From contig DASSAK010000077.1 in the NCBI GenBank assembly GCA_035685445.1, positions 1 to 32,594 of the forward strand: a stretch of DNA of 32,594 nt, written 5' to 3'. Source of the stretch: DRGT01 sp035685445 (GTDB taxonomy: Archaea; Thermoproteota; Nitrososphaeria; Nitrososphaerales; Nitrosopumilaceae). The notes under the pieces were generated by a model. That model searched no databases and was not told the origin of the DNA. It worked only from the letters and a program-made list of their open reading frames with translations. The position numbers and the translations under genes are program-made. Below are positions 6,727-14,574 of the stretch, piece after piece. Numbering within the stretch: the stretch's first letter is position 1; each line of letters starts with the position of its first letter.

Positions 6727-8400
6727 ATGGAGATTTCTAGCAGAAATGTAGTCGAAGGAACAGAAAGGTCGCCTCATAGAGCAATGTACAAAGCTATGGG
6801 ATTATCAGATGATGACCTCAGTAAGCCATTCATCGGAGTTTGTCATACTGGAAATGAAGCAACTCCGTGCAACATACACTTGGGACGTCTTGCACAAAAA
6901 GCAAAAGAAGGAGTAAGTGACAGCGGTGCAACTCCACGTGAATTTAGTACAATTGCCGTAAGCGATGGAATTGCCATGGGACATGAAGGAATGAAATCAT
7001 CGCTAGTCAGCAGAGAGATCATTGCAGATTCAATTGAACTAATGATACGTGCCCATCAATATGATGGAATTGTCGGCATTGCTGGTTGTGATAAAAGTTT
7101 GCCTGGAACAATGATGGCGATGGCTCGTCTAAACCTCCCATCAGTTTTTGTCTATGGAGGAACAATAATGCCAGGAATGTTAGATGGAAAAGAGCTTACA
7201 GTTGTCGATGTATATGAAGCAGTTGGAGCATATGATTCAGGTCAAATTTCTCTAGAAGAATTAAAAAATATTGAAAATGTTGCTTGCCCAAACGCTGGTT
7301 CATGTGGAGGTATGTTTACTGCAAACACCATGGCGTCAATTTCCGAAGCAATTGGTTTAGCACTTCCAGGAAGTGCTAGTCCTCCAGCTGAAGATGATAG
7401 AAGAGAAAAAATGGTATATGATACAGGAAAAGCATGTGTAGCACTTTTAGGACAAAATATTCGTCCAAGAGAAATTCTTACTTTTGAGGCATTTGAAAAT
7501 GCAATAACAATACTAAACGCTGTTGGTGGCTCTACAAATGGAATTTTGCACTTGTTAGCGTTGGCAAATGAGGTGGAAATTAAACTAACATATGATGATT
7601 TTGAAAGGGTAAGAAAAAAAACTCCTCATCTAGCAGACATGAAACCTGGAGGAAATTATGTAATGAATAGTTTAGATAAAATTGGTGGAATACCATTCAT
7701 TCTAAAGAAATTACTTGACAAAAATTTAATTCATGAAAATGCATTAACTGTTACTGGAAAAACAATTAAAGAAAATTTGAATAACATGACAATACCATCC
7801 AATCTTGATCAAAAGATAGTAAAATCAGTTGAATCTCCATTGCATAATGTTGGAACTGCACTAATTTTGAAAGGCTCTTTAGCTCCTGATGGTGCAGTAA
7901 TTAAAACTGCAGGAGTAGAAATTACTAAATTTACTGGAAAGGCCAAAGTATTTGATAGAGAAGACGATGCTTTTGATTCTACTGCAAAAGGAGAGATAGA
8001 AGAAGGAGACGTTGTTGTAATTAGATATGAAGGACCAAAAGGAGGACCAGGAATGCGAGAGATGCTTGCAACAACTGCTGCGCTGGTAGGTCAAGGATTA
8101 GGAAAAAAAGTTGCAATGGTTACTGATGGTAGATTTTCAGGTGGTACTAGAGGATTTATGGTGGGCCACGTGGCCCCAGAAGCCTTTGTGGGAGGACCAA
8201 TAGCTCGTGTAAAAAATGGAGATGAAATAAGTATCGATACAGAAACAAACAGTATCGACATTCATGTTTCTGAAGAGGAACTTCAAAGAAGGAAAAAGGA
8301 ATGGCGGCAGCCAAAACCAAATTACATAACAGGGGCTTTAGCAAAATACGCATCACTCGTTGGATCCGCTGCAGAAGGCGCAATCACAAAACCAATTTAA
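6727..8400 (+). CDS. ilvD: Dihydroxy-acid dehydratase
   Basis: This enzyme dehydrates 2,3-dihydroxy-3-methylbutanoate (and the methylpentanoate analogue) to the 2-oxo acid, the third shared step in valine, leucine and isoleucine synthesis; it also feeds pantothenate. Iron-sulfur cysteines sit in TPCNIHLGRLA (C48), AGCDKSLPG (C121) and GSCGGMFTANTM (C193). TDGRFSGGTRGFMVGHVAPEA near the C-terminus is the family signature. Its 557 residues are the usual length. GGAGAT lies 9 bases before the ATG, and a TATA-like AAATTATA is at 6694-6701. It reads toward the small zinc-finger gene on the opposite strand with a 2-base gap. Confidence 0.97.
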   Translation: MEISSRNVVEGTERSPHRAMYKAMGLSDDDLSKPFIGVCHTGNEATPCNIHLGRLAQKAKEGVSDSGATPREFSTIAVSDGIAMGHEGMKSSLVSREIIADSIELMIRAHQYDGIVGIAGCDKSLPGTMMAMARLNLPSVFVYGGTIMPGMLDGKELTVVDVYEAVGAYDSGQISLEELKNIENVACPNAGSCGGMFTANTMASISEAIGLALPGSASPPAEDDRREKMVYDTGKACVALLGQNIRPREILTFEAFENAITILNAVGGSTNGILHLLALANEVEIKLTYDDFERVRKKTPHLADMKPGGNYVMNSLDKIGGIPFILKKLLDKNLIHENALTVTGKTIKENLNNMTIPSNLDQKIVKSVESPLHNVGTALILKGSLAPDGAVIKTAGVEITKFTGKAKVFDREDDAFDSTAKGEIEEGDVVVIRYEGPKGGPGMREMLATTAALVGQGLGKKVAMVTDGRFSGGTRGFMVGHVAPEAFVGGPIARVKNGDEISIDTETNSIDIHVSEEELQRRKKEWRQPKPNYITGALAKYASLVGSAAEGAITKPI

Positions 8401-8402
8401 AA

Positions 8403-8606
8403 TCAATAATTCAGATGAGCCTTACAGAAAAATCTAGTTTCATTAAAGACGGATTTTGCAGTAATAGAGAACCCATTACCTAATCCTTTTCCACATACAT
8501 CACATTTTACTATATCTGCAGAAGAATGCATTGTGAATTTTTGGTTTGAACAGATCGTGTCTTGAATTTTAATATTTTTTGACTCGATCATCATCATCTG
8601 ATTCAT
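8403..8606 (-). CDS. Small zinc-finger-like protein of unknown function
   Basis: This is a 67-residue protein with a CxxC...CxxH set: VKCDVCGKG followed about 25 residues later by FFCKAHLNY at the C-terminus, as in small treble-clef or zinc-ribbon domains. A further Cys lies in DTICSNQKF. The ATG at 8606 is chosen over the longer frame to 8648 because a TATA box (TTTATAAG, 8635-8628) is centred about 26 bases upstream, which would make the mRNA leaderless from this codon and place 8607-8648 outside the gene. A perfect inverted repeat sits just upstream of the TATA box. Nothing identifies a partner or substrate; I believe it is of a type conserved in ammonia-oxidising archaea but cannot name it. 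Confidence 0.7.
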   Translation of the reverse strand: MNQMMMIESKNIKIQDTICSNQKFTMHSSADIVKCDVCGKGLGNGFSITAKSVFNETRFFCKAHLNY

Positions 8607-8627
8607 AACTAGACATTGTCGCGATCG

Positions 8628-8637
8628 CTTATAAAGG
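8628..8637. promoter_or_regulatory. TATA box usable in both directions
   Basis: The minus strand reads TTTATAAG (8635-8628), about 26 bases before the ATG at 8606. The plus strand reads CTTATAAAGG, which would place a start near 8658, just before the GC-rich island. The minus-strand use is well supported by spacing; plus-strand use is a hypothesis. Confidence 0.55.
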
Positions 8638-8654
8638 TACCGTACCATACGGTA
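8638..8654. repeat. Perfect 7-bp inverted repeat, possible operator
   Basis: TACCGTA and TACGGTA are exact reverse complements separated by CCA. The palindrome lies directly upstream of the TATA box of the small zinc-finger gene, overlapping where the B recognition element would be, and between that promoter and the GC-rich island. This is a position where a dimeric regulator could act. Confidence 0.55.
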
Positions 8655-8657
8655 ATA

Positions 8658-8715
8658 GAAGAAGAGGACTCCCGTAATTGGGGCAATTGGGCTTGGAGGG
8701 CAGTCCCCCTCTCTA
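8658..8715 (+). ncRNA. Candidate structured RNA in a GC-rich island upstream of trp
   Basis: In bases 8664-8713, 31 of 50 are G or C, far above the AT-rich surroundings. An outer stem pairs GGACTCCC (8666-8673) with GGG-C-AGTCC (8698-8706), with one bulged C. Inside it AATTG (8676-8680) pairs with CAATT (8684-8688) around a GGG loop. The plus-strand TATA-like CTTATAAAGG at 8628-8637 would start a transcript near 8658. I could not match it to tRNA, 5S rRNA, SRP RNA, RNase P RNA or a C/D-box RNA. It could be an independent small RNA, a distal trp leader, or chance structure. Confidence 0.3.
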
Positions 8716-8766
8716 TAACCAACATTACAAAAAGAACCTCATAAGCCTCAGTCTGTTACTACGCGA

Positions 8767-8807
8767 CACACACTGTCAAAATTTTAAATAGCCTTCACAG
8801 TTGTGTG
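8767..8807 (+). promoter_or_regulatory. trp operon promoter with flanking inverted repeat
   Basis: TTTAAATA at 8783-8790 is a good archaeal TATA box and predicts a transcript start near 8813, close to the TrpE start. It is flanked by arms CACACACTGT (8767-8776) and ACAGTTGTGTG (8797-8807), which are reverse complements apart from one extra base. A regulator bound to both arms would cover the TATA box, so this is a candidate tryptophan-responsive operator. Confidence 0.5.
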
Positions 8808-8816
8808 ACATTATGG

Positions 8817-10169
8817 GTGAACGTATTTGGAAAGCACGAACCCACAGTAAAACCCCTAGATTTATCTGAAAATCAATTTGAGATTTATAATAAAATATCA
8901 AGAAATTATACTCATTCATTTTTGTTTGAATCACTTACTGGTCCAGAAGAACTAGCTGAGACATCAATTATGGGGTTTGATCCAGAAATAATTGTTAAAG
9001 GGTATTCAAATAAAATTACAATAGAAAGAAAAGATTCTGAGACAGAAACTATTGAAACAAATGATCCTTTATCTGAAATAAAAAAATTAGTTTACACCTC
9101 AACTGATCAATCATATCGTTACCTAGGAGGAGCTGTAGGAATAATAAATTATGATACCATAAGATTGTTAGAAAAAATTTCCCAAACTCATCAGATCGAT
9201 GAACCTTTAATGGAGTTTGGAATTTACAGTGATGGGATATTATTTGATAACAAGACAAAGCAATTATATTATTTTTATTATGATAACGATAGATCAGATG
9301 AATTAAAAATAACCGGCGGAAAGTTTACAGATTTTAAATTATCTGATATAACACCGAATCTAAATCATGAAGAATTTTCAAAAATTGTAAACAAAGCAAA
9401 AAAATACATCCATGATGGAGATATTTTCCAAGTTGTTCTTTCAAGAAGATTTAGTTTTAACGCAAAAGGAGATTTTCTTAATGTGTATAAAATTTTACGT
9501 GATCTAAACCCTTCACCATATCTATATCATTTAAAAATGAATGATAAAATTACAATTGGGGCAAGTCCTGAAATGTTAATTAGAGTTACAAATGATCAAG
9601 TTGAAACTTTTCCAATTGCTGGAACACGAAAAATAACCAATGATAAATTAAAAAATGAAAAATTAAAACAAGAACTACTAAATGATGAGAAAGAAATTGC
9701 AGAACATACAATGTTAGTTGATTTAGGACGAAATGATATTGGACGAGTATGCAAGTATGGTTCTGTACATGTTGAAGAATTAATGGAAGTGAAACAGTTC
9801 AGTCATGTGCAACATATGGTTACACATGTTGTAGGCAATTTAGATAAAAAAAATGACATGTTTGATGCGTTTAAGGCAGTTTTTCCTGCAGGAACGGTTT
9901 CTGGTGCACCTAAAGTTAGGGCCATGGAAATCATTGAAGAATTAGAACCGCAGTCTCGTGGACCATATGCAGGGGCGGTTGGATATTTTTCATTTAATGG
10001 ATGCTGTGATTTCGCAATAGCAATTCGTAGCATATTTTTTGATGGAGAGAAGGGGTTTGTACAGTCAGGGGCAGGGATTGTAGCTGATTCAATACCTGAA
10101 AACGAATTCAAGGAAACTGAACACAAAGCAAATGCAATGCTGATGGCACTAAAAGAGGCATCAAAATGA
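8817..10169 (+). CDS. trpE: Anthranilate synthase component I
   Basis: This enzyme makes anthranilate from chorismate using ammonia from TrpG, the first committed step to tryptophan. The chorismate-binding core is clear: DIFQVVLSRRF, PSPYLYHLKM, GASPEML, GTRKIT, DEKEIAEHTMLVDLGRNDIGR, HMVTHVVGNL, GTVSGAPKVRAMEIIEELE and GAVGYFSFNG. SFLFESLTG near the N-terminus matches the region of the tryptophan feedback site (LLES element), so feedback inhibition is likely. Two GTG starts are possible, 8805 and 8817; the TATA box at 8783-8790 favours 8817 as a nearly leaderless start, while 8805 gives 454 residues. The stop overlaps the trpG start in an ATGA, showing translational coupling. Confidence 0.95.
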   Translation: MNVFGKHEPTVKPLDLSENQFEIYNKISRNYTHSFLFESLTGPEELAETSIMGFDPEIIVKGYSNKITIERKDSETETIETNDPLSEIKKLVYTSTDQSYRYLGGAVGIINYDTIRLLEKISQTHQIDEPLMEFGIYSDGILFDNKTKQLYYFYYDNDRSDELKITGGKFTDFKLSDITPNLNHEEFSKIVNKAKKYIHDGDIFQVVLSRRFSFNAKGDFLNVYKILRDLNPSPYLYHLKMNDKITIGASPEMLIRVTNDQVETFPIAGTRKITNDKLKNEKLKQELLNDEKEIAEHTMLVDLGRNDIGRVCKYGSVHVEELMEVKQFSHVQHMVTHVVGNLDKKNDMFDAFKAVFPAGTVSGAPKVRAMEIIEELEPQSRGPYAGAVGYFSFNGCCDFAIAIRSIFFDGEKGFVQSGAGIVADSIPENEFKETEHKANAMLMALKEASK

Positions 10170-10759
10170 AATTTTTGATTATTGATAACTATGATTCTTT
10201 TGTTTACAACATTGCACAATATTTGGGAGAGCTTGGTGTTGAATGCGATGTTAGAAGAAATGATAAAATCACAATAAAAGAGATTATGGAAAAAAATTAT
10301 GATGCAATAATTATTTCCCCAGGTCCGGGTACTCCTGAAGATAAGAGATACTTTGGAATTTGTACGGACATCATTAAAGAAATTGGACCAACAAAACCAA
10401 TACTTGGAGTATGTTTAGGACATCAAGGAATAATACATGCATTTGGAGGCAAGGTTACAAATGCAGGTTGTGTAAGGCATGGAAAAACAAGTCCAATAAT
10501 GCATGTTGATGATCCATTGTTCAAGGGAGTAAAGAATCCATTTCGTGCAACAAGATATCATTCGCTAGTAGGAGATAAAACAATAATTCCTGATTCCCTT
10601 CAAGTGACCGCAACTGCAAATGACGATAAAGAGATTATGGCAGTTCGTCACAAAAACTATCTAATTGAGGGAGTGCAATTTCATCCAGAATCCATAATGA
10701 CAGAAGATGGGAAAAAAATTCTTGCAAATTTTATTAAAGAGGTTGAAAAGAAAAAATGA
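10166..10759 (+). CDS. trpG: Anthranilate synthase glutamine amidotransferase component
   Basis: This subunit hydrolyses glutamine and channels ammonia to TrpE; homologues can also serve PabB. It is a class I amidotransferase of 197 residues with the nucleophile C83 in GVCLGHQGI and the H173/E175 pair in QFHPES. The oxyanion region PGPGTPED is at 52-59. It overlaps trpE and trpD by 4 bases each (ATGA), so the three are coupled. Because it lies in the trp operon, tryptophan synthesis is its main assigned role. Confidence 0.96.
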   Translation: MKFLIIDNYDSFVYNIAQYLGELGVECDVRRNDKITIKEIMEKNYDAIIISPGPGTPEDKRYFGICTDIIKEIGPTKPILGVCLGHQGIIHAFGGKVTNAGCVRHGKTSPIMHVDDPLFKGVKNPFRATRYHSLVGDKTIIPDSLQVTATANDDKEIMAVRHKNYLIEGVQFHPESIMTEDGKKILANFIKEVEKKK

Positions 10760-11802
10760 TTTCAAAGTTAATTACAAAATTACAAAGTAAGATTGATCTT
10801 TCATATGACGAGGTGAGTCAAATTATGGCTGAAATTTTAAATGGAAAAACAAATGATCACGAAAACTTAGAATTTCTAAAATTCCTGACAGAAAAAGGAG
10901 AAACTGATGATGAACTTTTAGGAATGCTTGATAAAATGCAAGAATTTGCATTACATGTTTTTCCGAAAAACCAAGGAACCATAATTGATGTATGTGGTAC
11001 AGGTGGAGATAAACTACAAACTTTCAACGTATCTACCACCGCTGCTTTTGTAATTGCTGCTTGTAGAGGAATTGTTGCAAAACATGGAAATCGTTCAAGT
11101 TCAGGAATTTCTGGAAGTGCAGATATTTTTGAGTATTTTGGGTATGATTTGAATACAGAACCAGCAAAAACTTCTGAGATTTTGAAAAAATTCAACATTT
11201 GCTTCATGTTTGCTCAGAAATTTCATCCTGCAATGAAGAGTGTTGCTACAGCAAGAAAGATGTTTGGAAAAAGAACTGCATTCAATTTACTAGGACCGCT
11301 AACGAATCCGGCAAATGTCAAAAATCAGCTTATTGGTGTTTTTTCAGATGAATTTCTAGATAGACTTCCATTGATATTAAAAAGAAAAGGAGCAAAAAAT
11401 GTAATGACAGTAAGATCTGAAAATGGAATGGATGAATTTTCCACAAGCTCTAAAAATAAAATTTGTTTTTTAAAAAATGGGAAAGTACTAACAAATATTG
11501 TTGATCCAGAAATTGTTGGATTACACAAATCTTCATTAAAAGAAATTCAGATTAAATCCAAAGAAGAAGCACTAAAATCATTTGTATCTGTATTAAATAA
11601 TTCTGCAAATCAAGCAATGAAAGAGACAACAGTGCTAAATGCTGCTGCAGGATTAATTGTAGGAAATGTTGTAAAAAACTTTGATGAAGGAGTTGAGCTA
11701 GCATTGCAATCAATAAAAAATGAAACATCCTATAAACTCTTATACAATTTTGTAAAAGAATGTGGAAAAATTGAGAAACTAAAAGAGGTTGAAGAGTCTT
11801 AG
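10756..11802 (+). CDS. trpD: Anthranilate phosphoribosyltransferase
   Basis: This enzyme joins anthranilate to PRPP, the second step of tryptophan synthesis. The PRPP/Mg motif CGTGGDKLQTFNVST is at about residue 76, followed by KHGNRSSSGISGSAD, FNLLGPLTNPA and the late DE-type metal site GMDEFS. The length of 348 residues is typical. The start overlaps the trpG stop by 4 bases. After its TAG at 11800-11802 only 23 bases remain before the trpC ATG. Confidence 0.96.
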   Translation: MISKLITKLQSKIDLSYDEVSQIMAEILNGKTNDHENLEFLKFLTEKGETDDELLGMLDKMQEFALHVFPKNQGTIIDVCGTGGDKLQTFNVSTTAAFVIAACRGIVAKHGNRSSSGISGSADIFEYFGYDLNTEPAKTSEILKKFNICFMFAQKFHPAMKSVATARKMFGKRTAFNLLGPLTNPANVKNQLIGVFSDEFLDRLPLILKRKGAKNVMTVRSENGMDEFSTSSKNKICFLKNGKVLTNIVDPEIVGLHKSSLKEIQIKSKEEALKSFVSVLNNSANQAMKETTVLNAAAGLIVGNVVKNFDEGVELALQSIKNETSYKLLYNFVKECGKIEKLKEVEES

Positions 11803-11825
11803 AACACATACTTGAAAAGCTTGTA

Positions 11826-12572
11826 ATGAATTCACATATAGCGATTGATAATGGAGTTTATGAAATTAAAGAAAACCTTACAAGATCAGAAATTGATTTG
11901 CTACATACTATTAAAATAAATTCTCATGCAACATTAATAACAGAAATAAAATTTTCATCGCCATCTTTAGGAAAGATTAGAACGCTATCTGACCCGGTAT
12001 TAATTGCAAAATCAATGATTGCAGGAGGGGCAAAAGCACTTTCAGTACTTACACAGCCTAATCTTTTCAATGGTTCTCCAGATTATTTCATGCAGGTTAG
12101 AAAAGCAGTAAATGTGCCCATGCTAATGAAGGATATCATTGTTGACAAAATCCAAATTGATGCAGCAAAAAAAATTGGAGCAGACTATATGCTGTTAATT
12201 CAATCTCTTTTTGATCAGAAGTATCTGAGGGATATAGAGGAATTCATATCATATGGGCACAAAAATGGATTAAATGTTCTAGTCGAAGTACATACTAAAT
12301 CAGAGTTTAAAAATGCCCTAAAAACAGAAGCTGACTTGATTGGAATAAACAACCGAAATTTAGATACTTTAGAGATTAATTTAGAAACAACAAAAAACAT
12401 TCTTGATGGATTTGAAAAATCTAGGCCAATTTTATCAGAGAGCGGAATTAACTCACCAGAAGATATACAATTATTAAAAAAATATGGGTCAGATGCCTTC
12501 TTAGTGGGCTCAAGCTTAATGAAGAGTGATAATATCGAAGAAAATGTAAAAAAAATGGTGGAGGCAATATGA
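11826..12572 (+). CDS. trpC: Indole-3-glycerol phosphate synthase
   Basis: This enzyme closes the ring of carboxyphenylamino-deoxyribulose phosphate to give indole-3-glycerol phosphate. It is a TIM barrel with the expected catalytic residues: E40 and K42 in ITEIKFSSPS, K102 in MLMKDI, the Glu of VLVEVHT, the Asn of GINNRNL, and the Glu-Ser of LSESGI. At 248 residues it is slightly short at the N-terminus: codons just before this ATG would read LEHILEKLV, resembling the family's usual first helix, yet contain no ATG, GTG or TTG. The stop overlaps the trpB start (ATGA). No separate trpF lies on either side. Confidence 0.94.
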   Translation: MNSHIAIDNGVYEIKENLTRSEIDLLHTIKINSHATLITEIKFSSPSLGKIRTLSDPVLIAKSMIAGGAKALSVLTQPNLFNGSPDYFMQVRKAVNVPMLMKDIIVDKIQIDAAKKIGADYMLLIQSLFDQKYLRDIEEFISYGHKNGLNVLVEVHTKSEFKNALKTEADLIGINNRNLDTLEINLETTKNILDGFEKSRPILSESGINSPEDIQLLKKYGSDAFLVGSSLMKSDNIEENVKKMVEAI

Positions 12573-13765
12573 AATTTCCATTAAAAGGAAGATTTGGGGA
12601 TTTTGGTGGCAGATACATTCCAGAAACCTTGGTACCAGCAATTGAAGAGTTAGAAGAAAATTATTTGAAATTCAAAAATGATAAAAATTTTAAAAAAGAG
12701 CTTGACTATTATTTGAAAGAATATGCAGGAAGGCCAACCCCATTATATTTTGCAAAAAACCTAACTGAAAAAATTGGTGGAGCAAAAATCCTTTTGAAAA
12801 GAGAGGATTTACTCCATGGTGGAGCTCACAAGATCAATAATACATTAGGCCAAGCACTACTTGCAAAAAAAATGAAAAAAAAGAGAATCATAGCCGAAAC
12901 AGGAGCAGGTCAGCATGGAGTAGCAACAGCAATGGCATGCTCATGCCTTGGAATGAAATCAGAAGTTTACATGGGTTACAAAGATACTATAAGACAAAAA
13001 CTCAATGTGTTTAGAATGAATCTTTTGGGTTCTAAAGTTCATCCGGTAAGATCAGGTTCTCAAACATTAAAGGATGCAATTAATGAAGCAATAAGAGATT
13101 GGATAACAAATGTTAAAACGACTTACTATCTTTTAGGATCTGCTGTAGGGCCACATCCTTATCCGGTAATGGTAAGAGATTTTCAATCTGTTATTGGTGA
13201 AGAAATAAAAAAACAAATTAAAAAATTCAATAAAAAAAGTCCAGATATGGTAATTGCATGTGTTGGCGGTGGCTCAAATGCTATTGGTACCTTTTTTCCA
13301 TTATTAGATGAGGACACAGAAATGATTGGGGTGGAAGCCGCAGGGAAAGGCTTGAAAACACATTATCATTCTGCAACTTTGAATGCAGGTACAAAAGGAG
13401 TGCTTCATGGCATGATGACATATCTTTTACAAAATAAAGATGGTCAGATTCAAGAAACTCATAGTATTTCAGCAGGTCTTGATTATCCTGGAGTTGGTCC
13501 AGAGCATTCTTATCTTAAAGATTCCAAACGAGTAAAATATCAAAGTGCCACCGATGATGAGGTGATTGATGCATTTTTGTTACTTACAAGGACTGAAGGA
13601 ATTATTCCTGCATTAGAATCTGCTCATGCAATAGCAAATGCAGTTAAAGTAGCTAAAAGCAGATCAAAATCAGATACTATAGTTATCACATTATCAGGTC
13701 GTGGGGACAAAGACGTCGAAGTTGTAGAAGAATATCTAAGAAAAAATGTCAAAAATAGAAAATAA
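12569..13765 (+). CDS. trpB: Tryptophan synthase beta chain
   Basis: This PLP enzyme condenses indole with serine to form tryptophan. The PLP lysine is K88 in HGGAHKINN. The opening GRFGDFGGRYIPETL, the AETGAGQHG loop, the phosphate-binding GGGSNAIG and the late SGRGDKD are all of the TrpB1 type, which works with TrpA. The length of 398 residues is standard. It overlaps trpC by 4 bases and overlaps the trpA start by 20 bases in another frame, so translation of the two synthase subunits is coupled. Confidence 0.97.
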   Translation: MKFPLKGRFGDFGGRYIPETLVPAIEELEENYLKFKNDKNFKKELDYYLKEYAGRPTPLYFAKNLTEKIGGAKILLKREDLLHGGAHKINNTLGQALLAKKMKKKRIIAETGAGQHGVATAMACSCLGMKSEVYMGYKDTIRQKLNVFRMNLLGSKVHPVRSGSQTLKDAINEAIRDWITNVKTTYYLLGSAVGPHPYPVMVRDFQSVIGEEIKKQIKKFNKKSPDMVIACVGGGSNAIGTFFPLLDEDTEMIGVEAAGKGLKTHYHSATLNAGTKGVLHGMMTYLLQNKDGQIQETHSISAGLDYPGVGPEHSYLKDSKRVKYQSATDDEVIDAFLLLTRTEGIIPALESAHAIANAVKVAKSRSKSDTIVITLSGRGDKDVEVVEEYLRKNVKNRK

Positions 13766-14552
13766 ATTCAAAGAGCTGCGTTCCAAAAATGAAAAAGCGC
13801 TTATCGCATACATAATGGTGGGATATCCAAACTGCAAATCAACACTTCCAATTGTTAGAGGATTAGTTAAAGGTGGAGCAGATATAATTGAGATAGGGTT
13901 TCCATTTTCAGATCCATTAGCAGATGGACCAGTAATACAAAATGCTAGTACTGTTTCATTAAATAAAGGAACAAGTATTGATGATTTTTTTAGTTTAATC
14001 CAAAAAATTCGAAAAGAAACCGACATACCACTGGTGTTAATGACATATACAAATATTTTATATCACAAAGGTTATGCAAAATTCATTTTTAATGCAAAAA
14101 GGGTTGGAATTGATGGGGTTATTCTTCCCGACATGTCCATTGAGGAATCAAAAGAATATGTGAATGCTGCAAAAAAATATAACATTGACACAATTTTTCT
14201 TGTATCTCCAAATACCAATAAAAATCGTTTAAAAAAGATTGCAAAAATTTGTTCAGGATTCTTGTACCTAGTATCAATGTTTGGCACAACCGGAATGAAA
14301 ACAACAATTCAGCAGTATACAATAAACGCAATTAAAAACACAAAAAAAGTTGTTAATTCAAAAATTCCGGTGGGAATAGGTTTTGGAGTAACAACTCCTG
14401 ATGATGTAAAAAAATTTGTTTCCAATAATGTTGATGCAGTAATTGTAGGTAGTGCATTTTTAAGATTAATTGAAAAAACCCCTACAAACCAATTAGAAGC
14501 CAAAGTTACTTCATTTACAAAAAAAATGAAGGCATCAACAAAAGCTACATAA
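13746..14552 (+). CDS. trpA: Tryptophan synthase alpha chain
   Basis: This subunit splits indole-3-glycerol phosphate to indole and passes it to TrpB. The catalytic E49 and D60 lie in DIIEIGFPFSDPLADGP, at the same numbering as the Salmonella enzyme. VGIGFGVTTPDD and VGSAFLR form the phosphate end of the barrel. It has 268 residues, the usual length. It is the last trp gene; pyrG follows 22 bases later in the same direction. Confidence 0.97.
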   Translation: MSKIENKFKELRSKNEKALIAYIMVGYPNCKSTLPIVRGLVKGGADIIEIGFPFSDPLADGPVIQNASTVSLNKGTSIDDFFSLIQKIRKETDIPLVLMTYTNILYHKGYAKFIFNAKRVGIDGVILPDMSIEESKEYVNAAKKYNIDTIFLVSPNTNKNRLKKIAKICSGFLYLVSMFGTTGMKTTIQQYTINAIKNTKKVVNSKIPVGIGFGVTTPDDVKKFVSNNVDAVIVGSAFLRLIEKTPTNQLEAKVTSFTKKMKASTKAT

Positions 14553-14574
14553 ACAGGAAATTCGATACCCATAT

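Noticed and set aside
8156..8383. Antisense open frame over ilvD
   Set aside because: It runs through the conserved ilvD C-terminus and shows low-complexity hydrophobic residues typical of a shadow frame.
8572..8616. 15-codon frame from the ATG at 8616 (minus)
   Set aside because: It reads into an acidic run and stops after 15 codons; too short and without motif, although the ATG also lies near the expected transcript start.
8607..8648. N-terminal extension of the small zinc-finger gene to 8648
   Set aside because: The TATA box and palindrome lie within this extension, and the resulting residues are not conserved-looking.
8658..8715. tRNA, 5S, SRP or RNase P RNA as the identity of the GC-rich island
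   Set aside because: No T-loop GTTCRA motif, no 7-bp acceptor stem and no conserved RNase P or SRP core was visible, so it is left as an unnamed candidate.
11790..11830. Programmed -1 frameshift joining trpD and trpC
   Set aside because: The frames would join by -1 slippage near 11797, but no slippery heptamer is present, so a fusion is not supported.
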